The translations under genes and the position numbers were made by a program. A stretch of 14,776 nt of DNA from Fusobacterium sp. (GTDB lineage Bacteria > Fusobacteriota > Fusobacteriia > Fusobacteriales > Fusobacteriaceae). The notes under the pieces are model-generated. The model did no database searches, was not told the origin of the DNA, and worked only from the letters and a program-made list of their open reading frames with translations. The stretch is from positions 1-14,776 of the forward strand of contig JAGYHM010000020.1 of assembly GCA_018457305.1 (NCBI GenBank). Direction: 5' to 3'. This document shows, piece by piece, positions 1 through 9,075 of the stretch (positions within the stretch are counted from its first letter, which is position 1; every line of letters starts with the position of its first letter).

Positions 1-219
1 TCTGAAATAGAAATTGTAAAAAAAGAAAGAAAAGAAGTTCCTATTGTTATTATTGATGATATAACTTCTTATTTTGATGAAAATAGGAGAAATTCAATTT
101 TAGAATTTTTATATAAAAATAATATACAAGTTATAATTAGTTCAACAGAAAAATTAAATATAGATGCAAAAAATTTTTATGTGGAAAAAGGAATTGTATA
201 TGATGAACAATATAAGTAG
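1..219 (+). CDS. recF: RecF, DNA replication/repair ATPase (3' end only)
   Basis: The first 72 codons in frame 1, ending at TAG 217-219, are the C-terminal end of a RecF-like SMC/ABC-type ATPase. The start lies outside the window. Visible motifs are a hydrophobic strand ending in two acidic residues (VPIVIIDDI), which fits Walker B, followed by YFDENRR, matching the D-loop region of RecF (DD-x-S-x-LD-x-x-RR). RecF binds DNA at single-strand/double-strand junctions and helps load RecA at gaps. Its place directly before a DUF721 gene and gyrB is the common recF-gyrB order near chromosomal origins and supports the call. The 3' end overlaps the start of the next gene by about 20 bases. Only about a fifth of the protein is visible, so its integrity cannot be judged. 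Confidence 0.82.
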   Translation, partial: SEIEIVKKERKEVPIVIIDDITSYFDENRRNSILEFLYKNNIQVIISSTEKLNIDAKNFYVEKGIVYDEQYK

Positions 220-502
220 TAGAGTAAAAAAAATAGAAGATTTAACTAAAGAATTTATAGATGAAAACGAAAAAGTAAAAGAGTATATTTTGAAAGAAAA
301 AATAGAAAAAATTTTCAAAGAGATAGATAAAAACTTAATAAAAAAAATATTTTTAGATTATTATGAAAATGGAATTATCCATTTAAAAGTTTTAGATTCT
401 ACTTCAAGACATTTTATTCATACTAACAAAAATAAAATTTTAGAAAAAATAAATTTGGAAGTAGATTTTAAAGTACTTGATATAGGAGTAAAAATAAAAT
501 AA
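200..502 (+). CDS. DUF721/DciA-like small protein
   Basis: A protein of about 100 residues lying between recF and gyrB, the usual place of DUF721 (DciA-related) genes. The N-terminal half is charged and helical (SSRVKKIEDLTKEF and onward). The C-terminal half has a strand-rich pattern (GIIHLKVLDSTSRHF, then VDFKVLDIGVKIK at the end), fitting the KH-like fold of the family. DciA proteins interact with the replicative helicase DnaB and assist its loading; this role is family knowledge, not shown here. The frame is open from an ATG at 164, but ATG 200 or 203 is preferred. An AAAAAGGA ribosome site at 185-192 lies 7-10 bases upstream, and the extra N-terminal residues from 164 look like readthrough of recF. 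The gene overlaps recF by about 20 bases, suggesting coupled translation. Confidence 0.62.
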   Translation: MMNNISSRVKKIEDLTKEFIDENEKVKEYILKEKIEKIFKEIDKNLIKKIFLDYYENGIIHLKVLDSTSRHFIHTNKNKILEKINLEVDFKVLDIGVKIK

Positions 503-525
503 TATTTAATATTATGGAGGAAAAA

Positions 526-2439
526 ATGAGTGAGTACAAAGCACAGAATATAACTGTCTTAGAAGGATTGGAAGCAGTTAGAAAAAGACCAGGAATGTAT
601 ATTGGAACAACTTCTGAAAGAGGTCTGCATCATTTAGTTTGGGAAATAGTTGACAATTCAGTTGACGAAGCTTTAGCTGGACATTGTGATAAAATTTCAA
701 TTTCTATACTTCCAGATAATATAATAGAAGTAACAGATAACGGAAGAGGAATACCAACTGGAATACATCCTAAATATAGAAAGTCAGCCTTAGAAATAGT
801 TTTAACTGTTTTGCATGCTGGAGGGAAATTTGAAAATGATAACTATGCTGTATCTGGAGGATTACATGGAGTTGGAGTTTCAGTTGTTAATGCCTTATCT
901 GAATGGACAGAAGTTGAAGTAAGACAAAATGGGAAAAAATATTTTCAAAGATATAACCGTGGAAAACCAGAAGAAGATGTAAAAGTTATTGGAGAATTAA
1001 ATGAAGATGAACAAAGAGGAACAACAGTAAGATTTAAAGCCGATCATTTAATTTTTGAAACTTTAGTTTATAGTTACTCAACTCTTTCAAATAGATTAAA
1101 AGAATTGGCTTACTTAAATAGTGGACTTACAATAATTCTTTCTGATTTAAGAAAAGAAGAAAAAAAAGAAGAAACTTATAAATACGATGGGGGAATTTTA
1201 GATTTTCTTACAGAAATAACGAAAGAAAGTCAAAAAATAATTGATACTCCGTTTTTTACAGTTGGAAGTCAAGATAATGTAGGAGTAGAAGTTACTTTTA
1301 CTTATACTACAGCTCAAAGTGAAATTTTATACTCGTTTGTAAATAATATAAATACTCACGAAGGTGGAACTCATGTTTCAGGATTTAGAACTTCTTTAAC
1401 AAAAATTATAAATGATGTAGCAAAGTCTCAAGGTTTAATTAAAGATAAAGATGGAAGACTTCAAGGTGGAGATGTAAGAGAAGGAATTGTTGGAATAGTT
1501 TCTGTAAAAGTTCCTCAACCACAATTTGAAGGACAAACAAAAGGAAAACTTGGAAATTCTGAAGTATCTGGAATAGTAAATTCGGTTGTGAGTGAAACTT
1601 TAAAAATATTTTTAGAAGACAATCCTAACACAACAAAAATAATTGTAGAAAAAATATTGAGTTCAAAAAAAGCAAGAGAAGCGGCTCAAAAAGCAAGAGA
1701 ATTAGTTTTAAGAAAATCAGTTTTTGAAGTTGGTTCGCTTCCAGGAAAATTAGCAGATTGTTCTTCAAAAAAACCAGAAGAATGTGAACTTTTTATAGTT
1801 GAGGGAGATTCAGCAGGAGGTTCTGCAAAACAAGGAAGAGATAGATATAATCAAGCAATTTTACCTTTGAGAGGTAAAATTATAAATGTTGAAAAAGCTG
1901 GACTACATAAATCTTTAGAAAGTTCAGAAATAAGAGCAATGGTTACTGCTTTTGGAACAAGCATAGGAGATACATTTGATATTGAAAAATTAAGATATGG
2001 AAAAATAGTTCTTATGACAGATGCCGATGTAGATGGAGCTCACATTAGAACTTTGATTTTAACTTTCTTGTATAGATATATGCCAGAGCTTATTCATAAT
2101 GGAAATATTTATATTGCTTGTCCACCACTTTATAAAGTGTCAGTTGGAAAACAAATTAGATATGCTTATAACGATAATCAGTTAAAAGAAATTGTAGAAC
2201 AATTATCAGCAGATGATAAAAAATATAATTTACAAAGATATAAAGGTTTGGGAGAAATGAATCCAGAACAGTTATGGGAAACAACAATGGAACCAGAAGG
2301 AAGATTACTTTTAAAAGTTTCAATTGATAATGCCAGAGAAGCAGATATGTTATTTGATAAATTGATGGGAGACAAGGTTGAACCTAGAAGACAATTTATT
2401 GAAGAGCATGCACAATATGTAAAAAATATAGATATTTAA
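526..2439 (+). CDS. gyrB: DNA gyrase subunit B
   Basis: ATPase subunit of DNA gyrase, which introduces negative supercoils with GyrA. The GHKL ATPase domain shows the catalytic Glu40 and Mg-binding Asn44 (EIVDNSVDEALAG), GRGIP, and the ATP-lid motif GGLHGVG at 111-117. The transducer has the QTK loop (Gln337-Lys339). The TOPRIM domain has EGDSAGG from Glu426, PLRGKI, and the metal-binding DxD at Asp499/Asp501 (TDADVDGAH). The C-terminal GyrB domain has QRYKGLGEMNP and PRRQFIEEHA. The protein is 637 residues, typical of GyrB without the long insert of enterobacteria. ATG 526 is chosen over the in-frame ATG at 514 because the Shine-Dalgarno GGAGG (516-520) overlaps the latter and is correctly spaced (5 bases) for 526. 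Gyrase rather than topoisomerase IV is supported by recF upstream and gyrA downstream. Confidence 0.98.
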   Translation: MSEYKAQNITVLEGLEAVRKRPGMYIGTTSERGLHHLVWEIVDNSVDEALAGHCDKISISILPDNIIEVTDNGRGIPTGIHPKYRKSALEIVLTVLHAGGKFENDNYAVSGGLHGVGVSVVNALSEWTEVEVRQNGKKYFQRYNRGKPEEDVKVIGELNEDEQRGTTVRFKADHLIFETLVYSYSTLSNRLKELAYLNSGLTIILSDLRKEEKKEETYKYDGGILDFLTEITKESQKIIDTPFFTVGSQDNVGVEVTFTYTTAQSEILYSFVNNINTHEGGTHVSGFRTSLTKIINDVAKSQGLIKDKDGRLQGGDVREGIVGIVSVKVPQPQFEGQTKGKLGNSEVSGIVNSVVSETLKIFLEDNPNTTKIIVEKILSSKKAREAAQKARELVLRKSVFEVGSLPGKLADCSSKKPEECELFIVEGDSAGGSAKQGRDRYNQAILPLRGKIINVEKAGLHKSLESSEIRAMVTAFGTSIGDTFDIEKLRYGKIVLMTDADVDGAHIRTLILTFLYRYMPELIHNGNIYIACPPLYKVSVGKQIRYAYNDNQLKEIVEQLSADDKKYNLQRYKGLGEMNPEQLWETTMEPEGRLLLKVSIDNAREADMLFDKLMGDKVEPRRQFIEEHAQYVKNIDI

Positions 2440-2440
2440 T

Positions 2441-2486
2441 AAGAAAATTTTCCCGCCCACGCTAACGTAGGCGAGCAAAATTTCTT
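2441..2486. repeat. GC-rich imperfect stem-loop between gyrB and gyrA
   Basis: A 46-base imperfect palindrome fills most of the 80-base gyrB-gyrA gap. Two 17-base arms (2441-2457 and 2470-2486) pair at 14 of 17 positions, and the inner ACG/CGT continues the stem around a short loop. The centre (CCCGCCCACG...CGTAGGCG) is strikingly GC-rich for this genome. It starts just after the gyrB stop, with A-rich left and T-rich right flanks. It could act as an attenuator/terminator, an mRNA-processing or stabilising hairpin, or be a dispersed short palindromic repeat. The sequence alone does not decide; the following bases (TTCTTAATTAAATTTT) include no clean U-tract. Confidence 0.6.
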
Positions 2487-2519
2487 AATTAAATTTTCAT
2501 ATTTAGGAGGATATAATAA

Positions 2520-5006
2520 ATGTCAAATGTTGAAAACAGATATATAGAAGAAGAATTAAAAGAATCTTATTTAGATTATTCTATGAGTGTTATTGTAAGT
2601 AGAGCCTTACCTGATGTTAGAGATGGATTAAAACCAGTTCACAGAAGAATTTTATTTGCAATGAATGAACTTGGAATGACAAATGATAAACCATTTAAAA
2701 AATCTGCAAGAATCGTTGGGGAAGTTTTAGGTAAGTATCATCCACACGGAGATTCAGCAGTTTATGGAACAATGGTAAGAATGGCACAAGATTTTAATTA
2801 TAGATATTTACTTATAGATGGACACGGAAACTTTGGTTCTATTGATGGCGACTCGGCAGCGGCAATGAGATATACTGAGGCAAGAATGTCAAAAATTTCT
2901 AATGAACTTTTGGAAGATTTAGACAAAGATACGATAGAGTTTAGAAAAAACTTTGATGATTCATTAGATGAACCAACAGTGCTTCCAGCAAAATTACCAA
3001 ATCTTTTATTAAATGGAGCAACAGGAATAGCAGTTGGAATGGCAACAAATATTCCACCACACAATCTTGGAGAATTGGTAGATGGAATTATTGCAATAAT
3101 AGACGATAAAGATATTAGTGTATTAGATTTAATTAAACATATACCTGGGCCTGATTTTCCAACTGGTGGAATAATAGATGGAAGAAATGGAATATTACAA
3201 GCCTATAAAACAGGTAGAGGAAAAATAAAATTAAGAGGAAAAGTTGAAGTTGAAGAACAAAAAAATGAAAAAGCAAATATAATTGTTACAGAAATTCCAT
3301 ATCAATTAAATAAGGCTTCACTTATTGCAAAAATAGCAAACTTAGTTAAAGATAAGAAAATTACAGAAATTTCTGATTTAAGAGATGAATCAAACAGAGA
3401 AGGAATTAGAATTGTAATAGAAATTAAAAAAGGTGAAGAGCCAGAACTTGTTTTAAATAAATTATATAAGTATACAGATTTACAAACAACTTTCGGAATT
3501 ATAATGCTTTCACTAGTAAATAATGTTCCAAGAGTTTTAAATCTAAAAGAAAATCTAAACGAGTATATAAAACATAGATTTGAAATAATAACAAGAAGAA
3601 CAAAATTTGATTTAGATAAGGCAGAGAAAAGAGCACACATTTTAAGAGGCTATCAAACTGCATTAGATAATATAGATAGAATAATAGAACTTATCAAATC
3701 AGCACCAGATGGAAATACAGCAAGAGAATTATTAAAAGAAAAATATGAATTTTCTGATATTCAAGCTCGTTCTATACTTGATATGAAATTACAAAGATTA
3801 ACAGGTTTGGAAAGAGAAAAAATTGAAGCAGAATATAAAGAAATCGAAAAACTTATAATTGAATTAAAAGAAATATTAGGAAGTGAAGATAAAATTTATG
3901 AAATAATGAAGAAAGAACTTCTTTATTTAAAAGATAAATTCAACGATAAAAGAAGAACTACAATAGAAGATGAGAGAATGGAAATTCTTGCAGAAGATTT
4001 AATAAAAGATGAAGAAATTATAATAACTTATACAAATAGAGGTTATGTAAAGAGAATAGATGCTAGTAAATATAAAGCACAAAGAAGAGGTGGAAAAGGA
4101 GTTTCAGGTTTACATACGATAGAAGATGATGTTGCAGAAAAAATTATAAGTGCTTCAACATTAGATACTATTATGATTTTTACTGATAAAGGAAAAGTTT
4201 ATAATATAAAAGCCTATGAAATTCCAGATTTATCAAAACAATCAAGAGGAAGACTTATAAATAATATTGTAAATATGTCTGACGGTGAAAAAGTTAGAGA
4301 TACAATTGTTATTAAAGAATTTGATTTAGATAAAGAAGTTGTCTTTATAACTAAAAAAGGTTTAATAAAGAAAACATCTTTAAAAGAATATAAGAGTATA
4401 AATAGTTCTGGAAAAATAGCAATAAAATTAAGAGATGACGATGATTTAATCTTTGTTGGTTTAATTGAGAATCCAGAGAAAGAAGAAATTTTTGTTGCAA
4501 CAAAAATAGGATATTGCACTAGATTTGTAACAAATTCAATTAGAAATAGTGGAAGAGCATCTATGGGAGTTAAAGCTATTACTCTTAGATATATGGATGA
4601 GGTTATTTCTGCAATGCTTATAAAAAATGCCGAACTAGATATTCTAACTATAACAGAAAATGGTTATGGAAAGAGAACTAGAATGGATGAGTACCCTTCA
4701 TACAATAGAGGTGGAAAAGGATTAAAAAATATAAAATGTACTGAAAAAACAGGGAATGTAGTATCTGTTTTACAAGCCTCAGATAATGAGGAACTTATGT
4801 GTATAACAACAGAAGGAACTATTATCAGAATGTCTATGGATAGTATTTCAACTTTTGGAAGAGCAACTCAAGGTGTTAGAGTTATGAGAATTTCAAAAGA
4901 AAATGAAAAGGTAACAGCAATAACTAAAATAAGTAAAGAGGAAGAAGAAACAGAAGAAAATCCAGATCAAATTAAATTAGATGGTATGGGAGAAACAAAA
5001 AAATAA
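2520..5006 (+). CDS. gyrA: DNA gyrase subunit A
   Basis: DNA-cleaving and DNA-wrapping subunit of gyrase (A2B2 with GyrB). The N-terminal breakage-reunion domain has the winged-helix region [14 protein letters not shown] and the catalytic tyrosine Tyr118 in AMRYTEARM, equivalent to E. coli Tyr122. A coiled-coil/tower region follows, then the C-terminal beta-pinwheel with the GyrA-box QRRGGKG beginning at Gln521; this marks it as gyrase rather than ParC. A degenerate repeat, NRGGKG, is further on. The protein is 828 residues, ending in an acidic tail rich in Glu. The quinolone-determining positions are Ser79 and Gly83 (E. coli 83 and 87). ATG 2520 follows an AGGAGG at 2505-2510 with 9-base spacing. 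The gene is separated from gyrB by a stem-loop that may modulate the GyrA:GyrB ratio. Confidence 0.98.
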   Translation: MSNVENRYIEEELKESYLDYSMSVIVSRALPDVRDGLKPVHRRILFAMNELGMTNDKPFKKSARIVGEVLGKYHPHGDSAVYGTMVRMAQDFNYRYLLIDGHGNFGSIDGDSAAAMRYTEARMSKISNELLEDLDKDTIEFRKNFDDSLDEPTVLPAKLPNLLLNGATGIAVGMATNIPPHNLGELVDGIIAIIDDKDISVLDLIKHIPGPDFPTGGIIDGRNGILQAYKTGRGKIKLRGKVEVEEQKNEKANIIVTEIPYQLNKASLIAKIANLVKDKKITEISDLRDESNREGIRIVIEIKKGEEPELVLNKLYKYTDLQTTFGIIMLSLVNNVPRVLNLKENLNEYIKHRFEIITRRTKFDLDKAEKRAHILRGYQTALDNIDRIIELIKSAPDGNTARELLKEKYEFSDIQARSILDMKLQRLTGLEREKIEAEYKEIEKLIIELKEILGSEDKIYEIMKKELLYLKDKFNDKRRTTIEDERMEILAEDLIKDEEIIITYTNRGYVKRIDASKYKAQRRGGKGVSGLHTIEDDVAEKIISASTLDTIMIFTDKGKVYNIKAYEIPDLSKQSRGRLINNIVNMSDGEKVRDTIVIKEFDLDKEVVFITKKGLIKKTSLKEYKSINSSGKIAIKLRDDDDLIFVGLIENPEKEEIFVATKIGYCTRFVTNSIRNSGRASMGVKAITLRYMDEVISAMLIKNAELDILTITENGYGKRTRMDEYPSYNRGGKGLKNIKCTEKTGNVVSVLQASDNEELMCITTEGTIIRMSMDSISTFGRATQGVRVMRISKENEKVTAITKISKEEEETEENPDQIKLDGMGETKK

Positions 5007-5030
5007 AATTAGGTTAAGCAGAGGTTAAAA

Positions 5031-5492
5031 TTGAAAAAAATATTAGTTTTATCTGATAGTCATGGACATTTTGAAAAAATTTTAAAAATTTATGAAATGG
5101 AAAAACCAGATATAGTAATTTTTTCTGGAGATGGAATAGAAGACATAGAAAATTTTATGTACATTTATGAAAATATAAATTGTTATGCAGTGAGAGGAAA
5201 TTGTGATTTTTTTAGTAAGTTTAAAGATGAAGAAATTTTTACAATAGAAAATCATAATTTTTTTCTAACTCACGGACACTTATATGATGTAAAATATTCA
5301 TTAGAAAACATAAAGAATATTTTGAAAAAAACAGAAGTGAATATAATTATTTACGGACATACTCATAGAGAAAATTTAGAAAAAGTAGAAGAAAATAAAT
5401 TTATATTTAATGCTGGAGCATTAAAAGATAATAAGTATGGAATTATTTTAATAGATAAACAAAAAATAGAATTTATAAATAAAAAAATTTAA
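5031..5492 (+). CDS. YfcE/MJ0936-type metallophosphoesterase
   Basis: A 153-residue single-domain calcineurin-like phosphoesterase. The complete two-metal site is readable: Asp9-x-His11 (SDSHGH), Asp34 (SGDG), Asn57 (RGNCD), His81 (THGH), and His110-x-His112 (YGHTHRE). Proteins of this family hydrolyse phosphodiesters in vitro and have poorly defined cellular substrates, so only the general activity is assigned. There is no signal peptide, so it should be cytoplasmic. Translation starts at TTG 5031, since the conserved first strand KKILVLSDSHG begins right after it and GAGG (5021-5024) is 6 bases upstream; no ATG fits. It is 24 bases from gyrA and 35 from pheS, so probably co-transcribed with them. 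Confidence 0.9.
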   Translation: MKKILVLSDSHGHFEKILKIYEMEKPDIVIFSGDGIEDIENFMYIYENINCYAVRGNCDFFSKFKDEEIFTIENHNFFLTHGHLYDVKYSLENIKNILKKTEVNIIIYGHTHRENLEKVEENKFIFNAGALKDNKYGIILIDKQKIEFINKKI

Positions 5493-5527
5493 TATTTAAT
5501 AAGTTAATTGTTGGAGGAAAAAGTAAA

Positions 5528-6544
5528 ATGAAAGAAGAAATTATAGAAATTAAGGAAGAAATAATAAAATTAATTTCTGAATGCAATTCATTAGAAGATT
5601 TAGATAAAATAAGAGTAGATTTTTTAGGAAAAAAAGGGAAATTCACAGAAATTTCTAAAAAAATGAAGGATTTATCTTCAGATGAAAGACCAATAATAGG
5701 AAAAATAATAAATGAAGTAAAAACAGAAGTAAATAATTTAATGGAAATTAAAATAAAAGATTTAAAAGAAAAAAAATTAAATGAGCAAATATTAGCTGAA
5801 AAAATAGATATTAGTCTAGCTGGAAATAAAAAAGAATTAGGAACAGAGCATCCTGTGACTGAAACATTAAATTTTGTAAAAAATATTTTTGTAAAAATGG
5901 GCTTTGATGTTGTTGATGGACCTGAAATAGAAAAAGTTGAATATAATTTTGATGCTTTAAATATACCTGATACTCATCCTTCAAGAGATTTGACAGATAC
6001 TTTTTATGTGAAAGATTCTATCTTGCTTAGAACACAAACATCACCAGTTCAAATTAGATATATGTTGGAGAAAAAAGGTTCACTTCGTATGATTTGTCCT
6101 GGTAAAGTTTATAGACCTGATTATGATATTTCTCATACACCAATGTTTCATCAAATGGAAGGTCTAGTTATTGGAAAAGATATTTCTTTTGCACATTTAA
6201 AAGGGATTTTGACTCATTTTGTAAAGGAAGTTTTTGGGGATAAAAAAGTAAGATTTAGACCACATTTTTTTCCATTCACAGAGCCTAGTGCAGAAATGGA
6301 TGTTGAATGTAGTGAATGCCACGGAGATGGATGTAGAGTTTGTAAAGATAGTGGTTGGTTAGAAATAATGGGTTGTGGAATGGTTGACCCAGAAGTTTTT
6401 AAATATGTAGGCTATGATTCAGAAGAGGTAAATGGTTTTGCTTTTGGAGTTGGAATAGAAAGAGTTGCTATGCTAAGACATGGAATAGGAGATTTACGGG
6501 CATTCTTTGAAAATGATGTAAGATTTTTAAAACAGTTTAAATAA
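5528..6544 (+). CDS. pheS: Phenylalanyl-tRNA synthetase alpha subunit
   Basis: Catalytic subunit of the alpha2-beta2 class II enzyme that charges tRNA-Phe. The N-terminal coiled-coil tRNA-contacting region (about 1-90) is followed by the class II core: HPSRD at 150-154, FYVKDSILLRTQTSP, motif 2 GKVYRPDYD from 192, HQMEG, FRPHFFPFTEPSAE from 243, and motif 3 GFAFGVGIERVAML from 303. Length 338 residues, normal for the family. A four-cysteine cluster, C261-x2-C264-x4-C269-x2-C272, precedes the GCGMVDPEV segment; similar CxxC pairs occur in PheS of many Gram-positive-type lineages and may bind zinc. ATG 5528 has GGAGG (5513-5517) 10 bases upstream. No T-box leader fits in the 35-base gap before it. 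Confidence 0.98.
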   Translation: MKEEIIEIKEEIIKLISECNSLEDLDKIRVDFLGKKGKFTEISKKMKDLSSDERPIIGKIINEVKTEVNNLMEIKIKDLKEKKLNEQILAEKIDISLAGNKKELGTEHPVTETLNFVKNIFVKMGFDVVDGPEIEKVEYNFDALNIPDTHPSRDLTDTFYVKDSILLRTQTSPVQIRYMLEKKGSLRMICPGKVYRPDYDISHTPMFHQMEGLVIGKDISFAHLKGILTHFVKEVFGDKKVRFRPHFFPFTEPSAEMDVECSECHGDGCRVCKDSGWLEIMGCGMVDPEVFKYVGYDSEEVNGFAFGVGIERVAMLRHGIGDLRAFFENDVRFLKQFK

Positions 6545-6580
6545 AAAATAAATTTTAATAATTTTAGAGGAGAGATAAGA

Positions 6581-8980
6581 ATGTTAATATCATTAAATTG
6601 GTTAAAAAAATATGTAGATATAAAAGAAAATACAGAAGAATTAGCAAATGCTTTGACTATGATAGGACAAGAGGTTGAAGCAATAGAAATACAAGGTGAA
6701 AATTTAGCAAATGTAGTAATAGGAAAAATTGTAGAATACGATAAACATCCTAATGCAGATAAATTAACTTTATTAAAAGTTGATGTTGGAGCAGAGGAAC
6801 TTTTACAAATTGTTTGTGGAGCACCAAATCATAAATTAAATGATAAAGTTGTTGTTGCAAAAGTTGGAGCAGTTTTGGGTGGAGATTTTAAAATCAAAAA
6901 AAGTAAAATAAGAGATGTAGAATCTTATGGTATGCTTTGCTCAGAGGTTGAGTTAGGACTTGGAGAAGACGGAAACGGAATAATAATTTTACCAGAAGAT
7001 GCAAAAATAGGAATGGAATATAGAGAATATTTAAACTTAAATGATACTATTTTTGAATTAGAAATAACTCCGAATAGACCAGACTGTTTATCTCATATAG
7101 GAATAGCAAGAGAAATTGCAGCATATTATGGAAGAAAAGTTAAATACCCTATTGTTGATTTGAATGAAACAATAGAAACAACAAATACTTTAATGAAAGT
7201 AAAGATAGAAGATAAAAATAGATGTAAAAGATACATGGGAAGAATTATTAAAAATGTAGAAGTAAAAGAATCTCCTGTTTGGTTAAAAGAAAGAATAAGA
7301 GCAATGGGACTTTCTCCTATAAATAATATAGTTGATATTACAAATTTTGTTATGTTTGAATATAATCATCCAATGCATGCTTTTGATTTAGAAAAAATTT
7401 CTGGAAATATTATCAATGTGAGAGAAGCAAAAGAAAATGAAAAATTAATTACTCTTGATGGAGTGGAAAGAGAATTAAAGAATAAAGAATTAGTTATAGC
7501 AGATGAAGAAAAAGCAATGGCTTTAGCAGGAATAATTGGAGGAATTGGAACGGAGATAACAAGTGAAACTAAAAATATATTTTTGGAAGTTGCTTATTTT
7601 ACACCAGAAAATATTAGAAAAACTTCAAGAGAATTAGGAGTGGCAACGGATTCTTCATACAGAAATGAAAGAGGATTAGATATAGAAAATTTAGATGTTG
7701 TAATTGATAGGGCAGCCTCTTTAATTTTTGAAATAGCAGGAGGAGAAATTTTATCTGAACCTTTAGATAGATATATAGAAGTTCCTGAAAAGACAGAAAT
7801 TTCTTTAAATTTAAAAAAATTAAATAAATTTATTGGAAAAGAACTTTCTTATGATGAAGTTGGAGAAATTTTAACAAATTTAGATATAGAAATAAAACCA
7901 TTGGAAAGTGGAAATATGTTAGTTATTCCTCCAAGTCATAGAAAAGATTTAACAAGAACAGCAGATATTTATGAAGAAGTTATAAGAATGTATGGCTTTG
8001 AAAATATTGAAGATAAAATTCCAGAAGAAAATATTAAATCTGGAGAAGAAAATATTAATTTTAAAATAATTGATGTTGTAAAAAATATTTTGAGAGAACT
8101 GGGATTAAACGAGGTAATAAATTATAGTTTTATTCCGAAGGAAGCAAAAAATATATTTAATTATGAAGAAAATATAATTGAAATAAAGAACCCTTTGAGT
8201 GAAGATATGGCTGTAATGAGACCAAATTTAATTTATAGTTTGGTTAATAATGTTAAAGATAATTTGAATAGAAATCAAACAGATTTAAAACTTTTTGAAG
8301 TTTCTAAAATTTTCTTAAATTTGGGAGTAAATGGTGAGCTTGCAGATGAAACTTTAAAAATAGGAATGGTTTTATGTGGAAGAGAAGAAAAAAGTTTATG
8401 GAACACAGGGAAATCTTCTTATGATTTCTATGATTTAAAAGGTTATGTAGAACTTTTATTTGAAAAATTACATATAACTAAATACTCTTTAATTAGAGCT
8501 AATGATAAAAATTTACATCCAGGGGTAAGTGCTGAAATTAAAATAGGAAATGAAACAATAGGAACTTTTGGAGAACTTTATCCAACACTTTTAGATAAAT
8601 TTAATATTAAAAGAGAAAAAGTCTTTTATGCTGAATTTGATTTAACTAAAATGATGAAGTATATAAAATTTAAATTCTCTTATGAAAGCATAAGTAAATA
8701 TCCAGAAGTACCTAGAGATTTAGCTATTGTTTTAGATAGAGATGTACTTGTTGGAGATATGGTAAATGATATAAAGAAAACTGTAAAATTGGTTGAAAAA
8801 ATAAATATTTTTGATGTTTATACGGGAGATAAAATAGAAAGCAATAAAAAATCAGTTGCAATGAGTATAGTTTTAAGAGATAAAAATAAAACTTTAACTG
8901 ATGAAAATATTGAAAATGCTGTAAAAGAAATTTTATCTTTAATAAGTAAAAAATATTCAGGAGAAATTAGACAACAATAA
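6581..8980 (+). CDS. pheT: Phenylalanyl-tRNA synthetase beta subunit
   Basis: Structural and editing subunit partnering PheS. It starts with the family signature MLISLNWLKKYVDI. A tRNA-binding OB/EMAP domain covers about residues 39-149 (VVIGKI...HPNADKL...CGAPN). The B3/B4 editing region contains TPNRPDCLSHIGIARE, INNIVDITNFVM and the HAFD motif. A B5 domain follows at about 405-475, then the catalytic-like core, and a C-terminal ferredoxin-fold anticodon-binding domain from about Tyr707 (YPEVPRDLAIVLDRDV). Length is 799 residues, close to the E. coli protein. AGAGGAG upstream of ATG 6581 supports the start. It lies 36 bases after pheS in the usual pheST arrangement. No truncation or frameshift is seen. 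Confidence 0.98.
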   Translation: MLISLNWLKKYVDIKENTEELANALTMIGQEVEAIEIQGENLANVVIGKIVEYDKHPNADKLTLLKVDVGAEELLQIVCGAPNHKLNDKVVVAKVGAVLGGDFKIKKSKIRDVESYGMLCSEVELGLGEDGNGIIILPEDAKIGMEYREYLNLNDTIFELEITPNRPDCLSHIGIAREIAAYYGRKVKYPIVDLNETIETTNTLMKVKIEDKNRCKRYMGRIIKNVEVKESPVWLKERIRAMGLSPINNIVDITNFVMFEYNHPMHAFDLEKISGNIINVREAKENEKLITLDGVERELKNKELVIADEEKAMALAGIIGGIGTEITSETKNIFLEVAYFTPENIRKTSRELGVATDSSYRNERGLDIENLDVVIDRAASLIFEIAGGEILSEPLDRYIEVPEKTEISLNLKKLNKFIGKELSYDEVGEILTNLDIEIKPLESGNMLVIPPSHRKDLTRTADIYEEVIRMYGFENIEDKIPEENIKSGEENINFKIIDVVKNILRELGLNEVINYSFIPKEAKNIFNYEENIIEIKNPLSEDMAVMRPNLIYSLVNNVKDNLNRNQTDLKLFEVSKIFLNLGVNGELADETLKIGMVLCGREEKSLWNTGKSSYDFYDLKGYVELLFEKLHITKYSLIRANDKNLHPGVSAEIKIGNETIGTFGELYPTLLDKFNIKREKVFYAEFDLTKMMKYIKFKFSYESISKYPEVPRDLAIVLDRDVLVGDMVNDIKKTVKLVEKINIFDVYTGDKIESNKKSVAMSIVLRDKNKTLTDENIENAVKEILSLISKKYSGEIRQQ

Positions 8981-9011
8981 TAATATAAAATAAAAACACG
9001 AAAAAGATATG

Positions 9012-9038
9012 ATAGACCTGTATAAAATATGGGTCTAT
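9012..9038 (+). terminator. Possible transcription terminator after pheT
   Basis: In the 95-base pheT-pth gap a 12-bp stem can form: ATAGACCTGTAT pairs with ATATGGGTCTAT around an AAA loop, with two G-U pairs in the inner half. The outer seven pairs are perfect. It is followed by TTATTTGGG, a weak and broken T-tract, so termination may be partial. It would separate the gyr-pheST unit from pth. An RNA-processing hairpin is an alternative. Confidence 0.5.
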
Positions 9039-9075
9039 TTATTTGGGAAATTAAAAAAGAGAGAAAGGAATAAAA

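Noticed and set aside
514..525. Upstream in-frame ATG for gyrB.
   Set aside because: It overlaps the GGAGG ribosome site that is properly spaced for ATG 526, and the added MEEK is not part of the usual GyrB N-terminus.
2178..4519. Several 65-112-codon minus-strand frames within gyrB and gyrA.
   Set aside because: The forward genes carry complete gyrase motifs; the reverse frames are low-complexity Ser/Ile/Phe-rich shadows.
5493..5527. Possible T-box or other leader for pheST.
   Set aside because: Only 35 bases separate the phosphoesterase gene from pheS, too short for a T-box, and no specifier/antiterminator pattern is visible.
8967..9013. Possible promoter before pth (TTAGAC or TATGAT elements).
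   Set aside because: No -35/-10 pair with acceptable spacing; TATGAT at 9008-9013 overlaps the predicted hairpin and has no -35 partner. AT-rich chance match is likely.
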